From: Cuniculiplasma sp052315415
GTDB lineage: Archaea; Thermoplasmatota; Thermoplasmata; Thermoplasmatales; Thermoplasmataceae
DNA length: 44,499 nucleotides
Reading direction: 5' to 3'
NCBI GenBank assembly: GCA_052315415.1
Contig: JBLSDH010000013.1
Coordinates: 1-44,499 of the forward strand
Shown here piece after piece: positions 7,265 to 16,430 of this stretch (its first letter is position 1; the number at the start of each line of letters is the position of its first letter). Position numbers and translations under genes: made by a program. The notes beneath the pieces were generated by a model, which did no database searches, had not been told where the DNA came from, and saw only the letters and a program-made list of their open reading frames with translations.

Positions 7265-8860
7265 ATGGCGTTAATAGGAAGAAAAAAGAAGTCCCAGAGA
7301 AGATTTTATTCCTCTAAAAATGTAGAAGCAATAGCTCCAGCACGAACAAAGGATGACAGAGACTACCATGATATAATTCCAGGATTTGTTTATGCAAGGG
7401 TTTATTTTGACAGAGGAGTAAACCTTTTCAAATACGAAATTACTGAACCGTCAATAAGAGACAGAACATTCAGATTGTATAAGAAATTCAGGGAGGAATT
7501 TTTCAAAAATATAACAGATCCCAATCTTTTTGAACAGGAAAAAATTAACAAGAATGAAACTGTAGAGAAATTTAAGAGAGCATTAAAATCCTCGGGTTCA
7601 TTCACAGCTGAGGAGATAGAAAAGCTGGATTATTACGTAAACAGGGATATTCTAGGTTTTGGAAAGATAGATCCCCTGATGAAAGACCCATCTGTGGAAG
7701 ATATCTCCTGCGATATGCCAAATGCTCCTGTTTATATCTATCACAGATCATTTGGGTACATACCTACGAACATTCAATTTGAGGAGGATGAACTTGATAA
7801 CTTTATTAAAAAAATATTGCAGGATGTGGGAAGGCATATTTCAATTTCTAATCCAATAGTTGATGCGACTCTTGAAGATGGTTCCAGAATTTCTGCTTCC
7901 TTTGGAAAATTCATTACGAACAGGGGATCTTCCTTCACCATCAGAAAATTCAAAGAGGAACCACTTACCCCACTTGATCTCATAAAGAAGAATCTGGCAA
8001 GTTCAAGGGTTTTTGCATATTTCTGGGTTCTGGTTGAAAACGGTGCTAATATTATGGTTGTTGGGGGAACAGCAACTGGTAAAACTACTCTCCTTAATGC
8101 AATACTCCTTTTCGTTCCAGCCCAGAAAAAAATAGTATCAATAGAAGATACAAGGGAAATAAATCTTATACATGAAAATTGGGTTCCAATGGTTACAAGG
8201 GTAGGTTACGGTCCTTTAGATAAGGAAACGGGAAAAAGAATGGGTGAAATAGATATGTTTGACCTTCTCACAGTAACCATGAGACAAAGACCAAGTTACA
8301 TAGTGGTGGGAGAGGTCAGGGGGGCTGAAGCGTTCACAATTTTTCAGGCAATGTCAATTGGAAGATATGTTTTTGGAACATTCCACGCTGATGATATAAG
8401 CACTTTCATACATAGAATGGAGTCAAAACCAATTAATGTTCCAAGAAACCTTTTATTGACTCTTGACGTAGTTGTTATTCTTCAGAATGTTCTTGATGAG
8501 AAGGGGGCAAGAAGAAGGATAAAAAGTGTGACTGAGATAACAGGCCAGGATGACGTTACTGAAGATATTGTGGTTAACAACGCATATAGCCTGAACGAAA
8601 TAACTGATACACAGACATATTCAGGTTACAGCTATGTGTTGAAGAGAATTGCTGAGAAGGAAGGAAAAATGGAATCAGAGCTTGAAGAGGAGATAACACT
8701 GAGGGCAGAAATTCTTGATAAGATGATTGAAAAGGGCATATCAAATTACAAGGATTTTTACAGGTTTGTCAACTATTTCTACAAGGAGAGAAAACTTGTC
8801 TTCAGGGCACTTGACATGACAGATAAGATGGATACAAGTGAAGAGGAAAAGATAGAATAA
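7265..8860 (+). CDS. Type IV pilus/archaellum-type secretion ATPase, second copy
   Basis: A second FlaI/TadA-family ATPase of 531 residues. It shows Walker A GGTATGKTT (around residue 267), IEDTREINLIHENWVP, Walker B-like YIVVGEVRG (around 345) and RYVFGTFHADD. Compared with the first ATPase it shares the whole core order and many residues, but its N-terminal region and C-terminal extension (acidic, ends MDTSEEEKIE) are diverged. ATG 7265 follows the upstream stop immediately. The pair may work as assembly and retraction motors or as a mixed ring; the sequence does not decide this. All catalytic motifs look intact. Last gene of the operon; the next gene converges on it with 7 bp between. Confidence 0.9.
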   Translation: MALIGRKKKSQRRFYSSKNVEAIAPARTKDDRDYHDIIPGFVYARVYFDRGVNLFKYEITEPSIRDRTFRLYKKFREEFFKNITDPNLFEQEKINKNETVEKFKRALKSSGSFTAEEIEKLDYYVNRDILGFGKIDPLMKDPSVEDISCDMPNAPVYIYHRSFGYIPTNIQFEEDELDNFIKKILQDVGRHISISNPIVDATLEDGSRISASFGKFITNRGSSFTIRKFKEEPLTPLDLIKKNLASSRVFAYFWVLVENGANIMVVGGTATGKTTLLNAILLFVPAQKKIVSIEDTREINLIHENWVPMVTRVGYGPLDKETGKRMGEIDMFDLLTVTMRQRPSYIVVGEVRGAEAFTIFQAMSIGRYVFGTFHADDISTFIHRMESKPINVPRNLLLTLDVVVILQNVLDEKGARRRIKSVTEITGQDDVTEDIVVNNAYSLNEITDTQTYSGYSYVLKRIAEKEGKMESELEEEITLRAEILDKMIEKGISNYKDFYRFVNYFYKERKLVFRALDMTDKMDTSEEEKIE

Positions 8861-8867
8861 TAACTTT

Positions 8868-10166
8868 TTATGAACCTTGTTCCACCTGGATGGATGCGTC
8901 TTTGGGAAGCAGATGACCAGAAAGAGCTGGAATGTAAAGGGTCTGAAAAACTATTGAAAATAAGACCACAAAACTGACAACAATTTCAATGAAACCTCCC
9001 CATTTTATAAGGAGAGTATTTCCTGTTGCCAGACCCACACTTAGTGGTATTGTTGACTGAACTATAGATACCACCCCCTTTGGGCCGGAAAGTGAAATAA
9101 AAAGCTTGGTACGCCAGTTAAAAATTGTTTTTTTCTTCCTTTCATATGCTATGGACAGAAATACTGCAATTGGTCTTGCCACAAACATGATCAATAATGT
9201 TAGTATCACACCTATAATAAGGTAATTTGAAAAATCATTCACAGTAAGGATTGAACCAACAAGTATGAATATCAATCCTTGAGAAAGATAGGAAAGATTT
9301 TGCTGAAAACTCTCTTCCCTTGTCCAGAATATATTTTTGCTTGCATAATTTCCTATTATAGCACCGGTCCCTATAATTGCAGGAAATGGTGTTATTCCCA
9401 GCCCTTCAAAAACGGTTAGTTCAAACAGGATTGTGCCAAGCATTAGACCAACTATTAGATTTTCGAAATTTAGGAATTTATTCAGATAGATTATTGTAAA
9501 TCCTATTATAACACCGGCAATAGAAGGGACTGTTATCTGTATAAGGAAATAATATACGGCTCCCATTGCAACTCCAGAGGAATTAAGAAGATAGGAAAAA
9601 ACTGGAGATGTTGATGACGTTGGATCTATAAGTACAACCGCTATTGCTGTAAGTATAATACTCAGAGGATCGTTGAATATGCTTTCCCCTATAAGTGTTC
9701 CTGTATAATCATCCTTAATTCTGATCTTCTTGAAGAGTGGAATGAGAGTGGAAGGATCTGTGGGGGAAACTATAACACCAAAGAGAAATCCTATAAGGAA
9801 GGGTGCACCTGTCAACATGGAAAATAAGAAACCCGCTACAATAGCTGTTATAAATATACCAAGTGTTGAAAGAGATATTATACTGGCCGCGAATTTTCTG
9901 AAAATCCTAAAGTTGATAGTATGGCTTTCTGAGTAAAGAATAATTGTAAGACCAAAAATACCTATTCCAAATTGTGCAAAACTATCAAGCATGTATGAGG
10001 AGAAAGATGTATTTATAAAATTAAGAACAGGACCAAAAAGGAGACCAAAACCTATAAGAACTGGAATCTCCACTATTGAGGCTTTCCTGGCTATAGGTAT
10101 TGAAAATGATGCAATTATGAGAATAAGACTGACCTGAAGGAGAGACAATTCCCCATTCAGTACCAT
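8868..10166 (-). CDS. Na+/H+ antiporter, CPA1 (NhaP-type) family
   Basis: A 432-residue protein with about 12 hydrophobic segments and no large soluble domain. The hallmark ion-binding helix VSPTDPSTLIPLFKK lies near residue 135 and is followed by ESIFNDPLSI, as in CPA1 exchangers, with SGPKGVVSIVQS in a late helix. It exchanges Na+ (or K+) for protons across the cytoplasmic membrane, relevant to pH homeostasis in an acidophile. Its ATG (10166) overlaps the end of nadE by 10 nt, so the two are cotranscribed and probably coupled. It converges with the second secretion ATPase. The exact ion cannot be read from sequence. Confidence 0.85.
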   Translation of the reverse strand: MVLNGELSLLQVSLILIIASFSIPIARKASIVEIPVLIGFGLLFGPVLNFINTSFSSYMLDSFAQFGIGIFGLTIILYSESHTINFRIFRKFAASIISLSTLGIFITAIVAGFLFSMLTGAPFLIGFLFGVIVSPTDPSTLIPLFKKIRIKDDYTGTLIGESIFNDPLSIILTAIAVVLIDPTSSTSPVFSYLLNSSGVAMGAVYYFLIQITVPSIAGVIIGFTIIYLNKFLNFENLIVGLMLGTILFELTVFEGLGITPFPAIIGTGAIIGNYASKNIFWTREESFQQNLSYLSQGLIFILVGSILTVNDFSNYLIIGVILTLLIMFVARPIAVFLSIAYERKKKTIFNWRTKLFISLSGPKGVVSIVQSTIPLSVGLATGNTLLIKWGGFIEIVVSFVVLFSIVFQTLYIPALSGHLLPKDASIQVEQGS

Positions 10167-10891
10167 CTGTCTACATCCTCAGGAGAAATGGGTAATCTTC
10201 TTTTGTGGGCAGATTTTTCGTACATCTCCCTCAAACGATTTCCATTCTTGCTTTCCCTGAATTTTTTATTTTTCCTTAAAAAATTAATTTCCTCATCTAT
10301 TTCATCATATGTCATACCAAGTTCACCTTCGTCTGTCTGATTTTCCCATAATCCTGCTGAGGGAGGTTTATCTATGATTCTCTTTGGAATTCCAAGATAT
10401 TTTGCAGCTTCTCTCACTTCACTTTTTGTGAGGTTTATGATTGGCTCAATATCACATGCTCCGTCTCCAAATTTGGTATAATAGCCTGTGATGTATTCAC
10501 TTAGATTTGTTGTTCCAATTACTAAACCATCCAGTGAATTTGAAAATAAATACAAAATGGACATCCTTATCCTTGATTTCAGATTTCCTGACCACCTAAC
10601 ATCTTTTATATTTGTTTCCGCAAGTATTGAATTTACCGGGTCATCAATTTTTATTGTTTTTACTGGAATATTTAGTGATCTGGATATTAAATCAATATCT
10701 TCATAATCCTCTTTTTTTGTTGAACTTGAAGGCATGAATATTGCATGAATTTTTTTGGCATCAATGGAATTTTTCAAAATATACAGAACTAGGGTGCTAT
10801 CTATTCCTGAACTGAGTCCCAACACGGCACTTTTATCACCTATTTTGCTCGTGAGGAACGAAGATATTTCCTCTATCTTCTTATCAATCAT
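10157..10891 (-). CDS. nadE: NAD synthetase (NH3-dependent type)
   Basis: NadE amidates nicotinate adenine dinucleotide to NAD using ATP and ammonia. The 244-residue size fits the single-domain form without a glutaminase domain. The PP-loop motif is GLSSGIDST (residues 25-33, with SSGIDS in place of the more usual SGGVDS). Family-typical segments TTNLSEYITGYYTKFGDGA (residues 127-145) and KPPSAGLWENQTDEGELG (deamido-NAD binding) are present. The start is ATG 10891. It is followed with overlap by the antiporter and preceded 42 bp upstream by folD on the same strand. With the pncA/pncB-like pair at 40865-42557 it makes a salvage route from nicotinamide to NAD. Confidence 0.92.
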   Translation of the reverse strand: MIDKKIEEISSFLTSKIGDKSAVLGLSSGIDSTLVLYILKNSIDAKKIHAIFMPSSSTKKEDYEDIDLISRSLNIPVKTIKIDDPVNSILAETNIKDVRWSGNLKSRIRMSILYLFSNSLDGLVIGTTNLSEYITGYYTKFGDGACDIEPIINLTKSEVREAAKYLGIPKRIIDKPPSAGLWENQTDEGELGMTYDEIDEEINFLRKNKKFRESKNGNRLREMYEKSAHKRRLPISPEDVDRWY

Positions 10892-10933
10892 AAAACCATA
10901 TTTTTTAACACATTAATTAACTATTCTCATACT

Positions 10934-11800
10934 TCAGTACTGTCTCGATATCCTGTTCTTTATTCTCTCTATATTTATCTTCATAAAATTATTAAACAGA
11001 ACTGACGTAGTTACAGGTCCTACACCACCGGGAACTGGTGTTATAAATCCTGCCTTTCCGTTAAGGCTTTCAAAATCTGCATCCCCTGTTATACCGTTGT
11101 CTGTCTGTATTATTCCCACATCTATCACAGCAGCTCCTTTCCTTATGTAAGCGTCATTGAGATAATTTTTAACCCCTGTTGCAGTAACTATTATATCTGA
11201 ATTTTTTGTAACCTTACTTAACTCCTTCGTCTTGGAATGACACACTGTTACCGTATAATCATGGTTGATAAGATAAGCCATAAGAGGTCTTCCTATAACT
11301 GGTGATCTGTTCACAATGCATATGTTTTTACCATATTCCTTCAATTCCTGCTGGATGATTAGATATGAAGCCATAGCAGTGGCTGGAATTACGGTTTCAA
11401 TTCCATAAAGATTCTGTCCCATTGTTCTATATGATATACCTTCAACATCCATATATTCAGGTATTAGATTTTCCATATCTTCCATTGATATCCACTGCGG
11501 AAATGGTCTTTCAAGGATCACCCCATCAGGTTCTATCTCTGAAATACTCTCTTCTATGGACTTTACTGGATTTTTCTCATTGTTTTTATTTGTTACCATG
11601 AATGTGACATCTATCCCAAGTTTTGAGCCTTTTCTGATTTTACTCCTTCCATATATTGATGCCTCAGGACTGATGCCCCAGTCAATGTCTAAGAAACGTG
11701 GATTTCTACCCCTAATGCTTCTAAATTTCTCAACCATCTCCTTTGTCTGATTATCAATGTTCTCTGAAAATCTATTTCCGTTAAAAATTTTGGTTTCCAT
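10934..11800 (-). CDS. folD: Methylenetetrahydrofolate dehydrogenase/cyclohydrolase
   Basis: FolD oxidises 5,10-methylene-tetrahydrofolate to methenyl and hydrolyses it to 10-formyl-tetrahydrofolate. About 288 residues. The catalytic Tyr-Lys pair is in SIYGRSK (YxxxK, near residue 50). The cofactor region has VNRSPVIGRPLMAYLI, then SDIIVTATG, and the C-terminal signature VPGGVGPVTTSVL is present. ATG 11800 shares its A with the TAA of the upstream glucose dehydrogenase, which argues for this start over an ATG three codons earlier (11809) that would overlap more. The operon order suggests that NADPH-linked sugar oxidation and one-carbon metabolism are expressed together. Confidence 0.92.
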   Translation of the reverse strand: METKIFNGNRFSENIDNQTKEMVEKFRSIRGRNPRFLDIDWGISPEASIYGRSKIRKGSKLGIDVTFMVTNKNNEKNPVKSIEESISEIEPDGVILERPFPQWISMEDMENLIPEYMDVEGISYRTMGQNLYGIETVIPATAMASYLIIQQELKEYGKNICIVNRSPVIGRPLMAYLINHDYTVTVCHSKTKELSKVTKNSDIIVTATGVKNYLNDAYIRKGAAVIDVGIIQTDNGITGDADFESLNGKAGFITPVPGGVGPVTTSVLFNNFMKINIERIKNRISRQY

Positions 11801-12891
11801 TATTCCCACTCAATCACACTTTTAATTTCTCCATTTGCCTTTTTGAAAAATATTTCCGTATTACCTGGTGAAATCCTGTTGGAAATAATTGAAGAAAAAA
11901 CTGACCCGTATCTTCTATTCCATTTTGAAAGATCATCCAGCGCCTTAACATAATGTGTTTTGGCTGCATCAACTGAACCGGCTATTGTTATGTTCCTTTC
12001 GATTATATAATCGATGTCCTCCCCTGAAACTTCCGTGGCGGGAGCTTTTCCGTTTGTACCGAATAGGATTGCAATACCATTGTAATTCATATTTCTTATG
12101 TAATTGAATATTGTTCCCGGGTCCCCACTTGTATCTATTAGAAGATCTGCCTTAATTCTTTTGCTGAAATCTTTGTCCTGAGATGTATCTACAAAATTAA
12201 TCCCAAATGTATCCAGCATTTCAGTGATATTTTTTTGCAAAGAATGCCTGTTAACCATAAATGTATTAAAACCCCTATCCTTTGCCGATAATCCGTATAA
12301 AAATGCCTCATTTCCTGTTCCAATTATGATACAGTTCTTATCAAGAAATGTGGAATCCCCTGATGGGTAGATGGATCTTGATGACACCCTGTCAACAACT
12401 TCCATTGCTTTTTCCACATTTTTTGTTGGCTCAGTCAAAACCGCAACATCCTTAAGTGAAGGATCCTCCACCTTAACAAGGTTTATACCCTGTTCATAAA
12501 ATTGTCCTCTCATGAAACCATGCAACCCGGTTATTCCTGCCTCATGCTTATTTCCATCTGAACAGTTATCAGGTCTTCCAATTCTGCAATTTGGGCAGTC
12601 TCCAGCTCTTCTAACAACAGGTACAACAAGATCTCCTGTTTTAAAATTTTTGTCGGAACTTTCAACCACTTTGCATAATGACTCATGACCCATAACTAGG
12701 AAATCATAACCAATTGGATTGTAAGCAAAACTTAAGGATCCACTAACTATTCCTCTGTCGGTTCCGCATATTCCAGTCAGGACTGGCTTTAAAAGAACAT
12801 CTCCAATTTCAGAATTTATTTTAATTTTCTTATACTCAATAGAACCTTCAGGAGCCTTAGTCACATATGCAAAAGTTTCATAAGAGTTCAT
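11800..12891 (-). CDS. gdh: Glucose 1-dehydrogenase, zinc MDR family
   Basis: Oxidises glucose (often also galactose) to the lactone with NAD(P)+, the first step of the nonphosphorylative Entner-Doudoroff route known in Thermoplasma. The 363-residue protein has catalytic-zinc motifs GICGTD (Cys42) and GHE (His69, Glu70) and structural-zinc cysteines at 99, 102 and 110 in RAGDCPNCRIGRPDNC. The family-specific GITGLHGFMRGQFYEQG segment follows. The nucleotide-binding core includes IIGTGNEAFLYGLSA. It ends in a one-base overlap with folD and starts 34 bp after the stop of ribA, so the three may form one operon. NADP preference is likely but not proven here. Confidence 0.9.
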   Translation of the reverse strand: MNSYETFAYVTKAPEGSIEYKKIKINSEIGDVLLKPVLTGICGTDRGIVSGSLSFAYNPIGYDFLVMGHESLCKVVESSDKNFKTGDLVVPVVRRAGDCPNCRIGRPDNCSDGNKHEAGITGLHGFMRGQFYEQGINLVKVEDPSLKDVAVLTEPTKNVEKAMEVVDRVSSRSIYPSGDSTFLDKNCIIIGTGNEAFLYGLSAKDRGFNTFMVNRHSLQKNITEMLDTFGINFVDTSQDKDFSKRIKADLLIDTSGDPGTIFNYIRNMNYNGIAILFGTNGKAPATEVSGEDIDYIIERNITIAGSVDAAKTHYVKALDDLSKWNRRYGSVFSSIISNRISPGNTEIFFKKANGEIKSVIEWE

Positions 12892-12925
12892 AATTAATGG
12901 ATAAAATCAATTCTAAAATATGTTT

Positions 12926-13504
12926 CTATATCTGATGGCCCATTTTTTCTTTTTTTGTCATGAGATAGAATTTGTTATATTCTGTAGTCTGACTCTTTAT
13001 TGGAATTCTTCCACTAACATTTATTCCGTTGGCTTCAAGGAAAGATATTTTTTCCGGATTATTTGTCATGATCTTTACGGATTTTATCCTGAAGAATTTT
13101 AAAACCTCAACAGCATAAGTGTAATCCCTGGAGTCGGCGGGAAGACCCAGTTTAAGATTGGCCTCAACTGTATCGTATCCCTGTTCCTGAAGGCTGTATG
13201 CCTTTATCTTATTGATGAGACCTATTCCCCTTCCTTCCTGTCTCAGATATATCAACAATCCATATTCCTGTTCTCCAAGGTATACCAATGACTTTAGAAG
13301 CTGATCTCTGCAATCACATCTCTTTGAACCAAATACGTCACCAGTTAAACATTCACTGTGTATTCTCACAGGAACATCAGATTTTCCTTCAACATTTCCC
13401 TTTACAATAACCGCATTTTCATTTGATTCTCCATTCTCAAATGTGTAAATATCAAACTGACCAGCCAATGTTGGTAATTTAGCCTTTGCTGCCAATCGTA
13501 TCAT
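12926..13504 (-). CDS. ribA: GTP cyclohydrolase II
   Basis: Catalyses the first step of riboflavin synthesis, opening GTP to the diaminopyrimidine. 192 residues match the stand-alone RibA domain. The zinc ligands are Cys52, Cys63 and Cys65 in SECLTGDVFGSKRCDC, with spacing as in E. coli RibA. The catalytic region LRQEGRGIGLINKI and the C-terminal KIMTNNPEKI are present. Many archaea use the unrelated GTP cyclohydrolase III, so this is the bacterial-type solution. A TATA-like element lies 26-36 bp before ATG 13504, consistent with a nearly leaderless transcript heading gdh and folD. Confidence 0.93.
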   Translation of the reverse strand: MIRLAAKAKLPTLAGQFDIYTFENGESNENAVIVKGNVEGKSDVPVRIHSECLTGDVFGSKRCDCRDQLLKSLVYLGEQEYGLLIYLRQEGRGIGLINKIKAYSLQEQGYDTVEANLKLGLPADSRDYTYAVEVLKFFRIKSVKIMTNNPEKISFLEANGINVSGRIPIKSQTTEYNKFYLMTKKEKMGHQI

Positions 13505-13624
13505 TTCTTATCTTAGTAAGATTATTAATGCATATAAAAACATATATTTGATATATTTTTACATTATCAAGAAGAAATTTTTTCATCTAAAATTAAATAT
13601 TACAATTTCTTTCCAATAAAATAA
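13505..13624. promoter_or_regulatory. Divergent promoter region between ribA and the hydrolase
   Basis: 120 bp, very AT-rich. The sequence GCATATAAAAA at 13530-13540 reads TTTTTATATGC toward ribA and is 26-36 bp from its ATG. AT-rich candidates toward the hydrolase are not distinctive. No operator-like palindrome is evident. Confidence 0.35.
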
Positions 13625-14254
13625 ATGGAAAGCAATTATGTTATTGTGAATGGTAAGAAAGTAAGGATGAGGAAATTAACAAATGAGAATTACAGTAAAA
13701 ATTTTATTCTTTTGCATGGTTATTCATTCAACGGTAGAGTGTGGGAGGATCAAGGAGTTGCCAACACAATATTCAAAAAAGGTTTCAACGTTTACATGCC
13801 AGACTATCCTGGTTTTGGGGAGTCTGAAATTAACGAAAAATATTCTATACAAAGGGGTGTTTTGGAAAAATCTCCTGAATTTATTAATGACCTTGTGAAA
13901 ATTCTTGATCTTTTTGAATATTACATTCTGGGTTCATCAATGGGTGGAGGTATGGCATTGATGAATGAAATCAAATATCCGGGGAGTTGCAAGGGTATGG
14001 TGCTTGTTTCCCCTGCCTGGGTAGAAAAATATAAGGAAAGGTTCAGGGAAATCAAGATTCCTGTAGAATTGATATGGGGCGAAAATGATAATGCTGTAAA
14101 TCCAAGTGTAGGCAAAGAATACACTGAACTTATTCCCAATAGCACAATGACTCTAATAATGAAAGCAGGTCATGCTGCATATATTGATAATAATAAGGAA
14201 TTTTTATCAGTGCTCTTAAGAATCCTGGATAATTTTATAAAAGCTGAATTATGA
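13625..14254 (+). CDS. Alpha/beta hydrolase fold protein
   Basis: A 209-residue compact serine hydrolase. It has the oxyanion motif LLHGYSFNGRVWEDQG, the nucleophile elbow GSSMGGG (Ser in GxSxG), the acid in WGENDNAV and the catalytic His in KAGHAAYIDN, so the full triad is visible. The cap domain is small. The substrate cannot be predicted; carboxylesterases and C-C hydrolases share this pattern. Its 3' end overlaps the end of egtD by 20 bp on the opposite strand. It starts at ATG 13625 and is divergent from ribA. Confidence 0.8.
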   Translation: MESNYVIVNGKKVRMRKLTNENYSKNFILLHGYSFNGRVWEDQGVANTIFKKGFNVYMPDYPGFGESEINEKYSIQRGVLEKSPEFINDLVKILDLFEYYILGSSMGGGMALMNEIKYPGSCKGMVLVSPAWVEKYKERFREIKIPVELIWGENDNAVNPSVGKEYTELIPNSTMTLIMKAGHAAYIDNNKEFLSVLLRILDNFIKAEL

Positions 14255-15197
14255 ATATTGAATAGATATCATTTTCATCCCTAAGCCTTTTTAAAACCTT
14301 ATAACCTGCCATTTCACACATCTCCTTGAATTTTTCTGGCTTATATTTGTAGGAATATTCAGTAATTATATGTTCGCCCTTTCCTATTTTTATTGTTTCA
14401 CTATCTATATTGAATTTCAAATTTTTCTTTGCAACCAGATGCATCTCAATCCTTGATTCCTTTTCATTTAGAAATGCCAGATGTGAAAAATCATTTTCAT
14501 TAATTTTGATTCCCAATTCCTTCCTCATTCTAACAATAATATTTTTGTTAAAATCTTCTGTTATCCCTTCTTTATCATTGTAGGCCCTCTCAATCATATC
14601 CTTTTCTTTCATGTTGTCAACACCAATAATAAATATATCGTCCTTTCCCAGAATTTTTTCTCCTATCATTTTCATAAAATTTAATGCCTCCTGAGGTTCA
14701 AAATTTCCTATGGTTGATCCGAGAAAGAAGGCACCAAGGTTTCCTCTATGGCTTAGATATGGTAATTTTATGTCACTTGTGTAGTCTGAACATACTCCAA
14801 CTATGTTAAGATATTCAAATTTCGAAGAAATAAGAACGTTTATATTCTGAAGAAATGATATTGATATATCAACCGGAAGATAAAAGGAAATTTTTCTGCA
14901 CTTCTTTAGAAATATTGATGCCTTACTAATGTCACCAGGGCCAAATTCCATCATTATTGAGTCTTCTGGCAATAGTTTGCATATTTCTGCTGAATATTTT
15001 TCCAGAATTGATTTTTCAACCCTGGTTGGGTAATATTCATCAAGTTCTGTTATTCTTCTGAAAAGCTCAGAACCTCTCTCATCATAAAAAAATTTTGGTG
15101 GCGTTCTCTTTACTTGGGATTTTAAACCTTTAAGAAGCTCAGCTTTAAAATCTGCTAACTGTGGTTTCATATCCATGATTTGAATGATTCTTGACAT
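14235..15197 (-). CDS. egtD: L-histidine N-alpha-methyltransferase (EgtD family)
   Basis: EgtD trimethylates histidine with three S-adenosylmethionine molecules to hercynine, the first step to ergothioneine. The 320-residue length matches the family. Family features include the N-terminal KRTPPKFFYDERGSELF and ITELDEYYPTRVE, the SAM-binding MMEFGPGD (in place of the usual ELGSG-like motif), FLGSTIGNFEP and the C-terminal tail ending FIIQLL. Its ATG directly follows the TAG of the egtB-like gene, and a GGAGGAT ribosome site lies inside that gene's last codons, so the two are translationally coupled. This supports a joint pathway. Variants of the family acting on other substrates cannot be ruled out. 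Confidence 0.85.
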   Translation of the reverse strand: MSRIIQIMDMKPQLADFKAELLKGLKSQVKRTPPKFFYDERGSELFRRITELDEYYPTRVEKSILEKYSAEICKLLPEDSIMMEFGPGDISKASIFLKKCRKISFYLPVDISISFLQNINVLISSKFEYLNIVGVCSDYTSDIKLPYLSHRGNLGAFFLGSTIGNFEPQEALNFMKMIGEKILGKDDIFIIGVDNMKEKDMIERAYNDKEGITEDFNKNIIVRMRKELGIKINENDFSHLAFLNEKESRIEMHLVAKKNLKFNIDSETIKIGKGEHIITEYSYKYKPEKFKEMCEMAGYKVLKRLRDENDIYSIFIIQLL

Positions 15198-16430
15198 CTA
15201 AATATCCTCCGCCAGCCTGAAACCACAGAATTGCCACCTATCCCAGGGATGATAAAAATTTCTATAAGTTGGGCGAAAATGTTTTCCTGGAGTGCCGTAT
15301 GAACCTCCTCTTAACACATACTGGCCTGACATAAATTTATAATTGTATTCACCAACTTCACCGGATTCCTCCCTTCCACCAGGATATCTGATATAAGGAC
15401 TTGAAGTCCATTCCCATAGATTTCCAAAAGCATTTATATTATTATTGGATATGCAAATTGCTCTGAAGTTTTTACTTTCGAGAAAGTTTTCCAGATCATT
15501 TCTTTCCTTATTTCCAAAAGCTATTTCCCATTCATACTCGGTTGGAAGCCTTTTACCTTTCCATCTTGCATAAGCATCTGCTTCATAATATGATATGTGG
15601 GAGACTGGTGCATTTTCATCAATGTCTTCAAAACCTGACATTTCATAGGTCTGGATATTTCCCGATTGCTCCTTCCAATACATTGGCATACTAATTCCAT
15701 TTTTCACTATAAAGTTCCAACCTTCTGAGAGCCATAAAAGAGGATTTTTATATCCTCCTGCTTTTATAAATTCCATATACTCTCCGTTTGTCACTTCCTG
15801 ATCTGAAATTCGAAAACCGTTTGAATACACTTTATGCCTGGGCCTCTCATTGTCAAAAGAGAACTCGTTTCCTCCATAGCCTATTTCATAAATTCCCTCT
15901 TTCACCTCCAAATACCCGCTTTTTCTATTATGGCAAATACTATTGGCTTTTTCACAATAATCATCCCTTATTATGCTGAAATAATTGTTTGCCTTTATGT
16001 CCATTAAAAGAAGTTCCTGGTGCTGTTCTTCATGATTTATTCCAAGTTCAATTAGATACATTTCTCTTTCATCGAAACTTTGAATTGAATCCAAAATTAA
16101 TTCATCCACATATTCTCTGTACGATCTTATTTCTTCTACAGTAGGCCTGGACTGAGTACCTCTTTTTACTTTCTCCATCTGCGATCCTATGCTATTGTAA
16201 TATGAATTGAAAATGAGATCAAATTTTTCATTAAATTTTCTGTAATTTTTAAAATATTTTTCAAGAATAAATTTTTCAAAAAACCAGGTGGTATGGCCTA
16301 GATGCCATTTTGGAGGGCTTGATTCTTCCAGGTATTGAACAACGTAATCTTCAATTTTAAGTGGACTGCATAATTCCAGAGTTCTTTTTCTAACCTTATT
16401 GTATAGTTTTTCAAGACTCTGTGCGTTCAT
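15198..16430 (-). CDS. egtB: EgtB-like sulfoxide synthase (DinB_2 plus FGE-sulfatase domains)
   Basis: EgtB is a non-haem iron enzyme that joins hercynine to gamma-glutamylcysteine or cysteine in an oxygen-dependent step. The 410 residues contain an N-terminal DinB-like helical domain with the presumed iron ligands His46 (HLGHTTWFFEKF), His133 and His137 (NHEEQHQELL), spaced as in mycobacterial EgtB. A C-terminal formylglycine-enzyme-like domain has the signatures GNLWEWTSSP, RGGSYG and WQFCGFRLAEDI. It overlaps nothing upstream and is coupled to egtD downstream. No EgtA, EgtC or EgtE gene is visible nearby. Which thiol donor is used cannot be read. A TATA-like element precedes ATG 16430. Confidence 0.83.
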   Translation of the reverse strand: MNAQSLEKLYNKVRKRTLELCSPLKIEDYVVQYLEESSPPKWHLGHTTWFFEKFILEKYFKNYRKFNEKFDLIFNSYYNSIGSQMEKVKRGTQSRPTVEEIRSYREYVDELILDSIQSFDEREMYLIELGINHEEQHQELLLMDIKANNYFSIIRDDYCEKANSICHNRKSGYLEVKEGIYEIGYGGNEFSFDNERPRHKVYSNGFRISDQEVTNGEYMEFIKAGGYKNPLLWLSEGWNFIVKNGISMPMYWKEQSGNIQTYEMSGFEDIDENAPVSHISYYEADAYARWKGKRLPTEYEWEIAFGNKERNDLENFLESKNFRAICISNNNINAFGNLWEWTSSPYIRYPGGREESGEVGEYNYKFMSGQYVLRGGSYGTPGKHFRPTYRNFYHPWDRWQFCGFRLAEDI

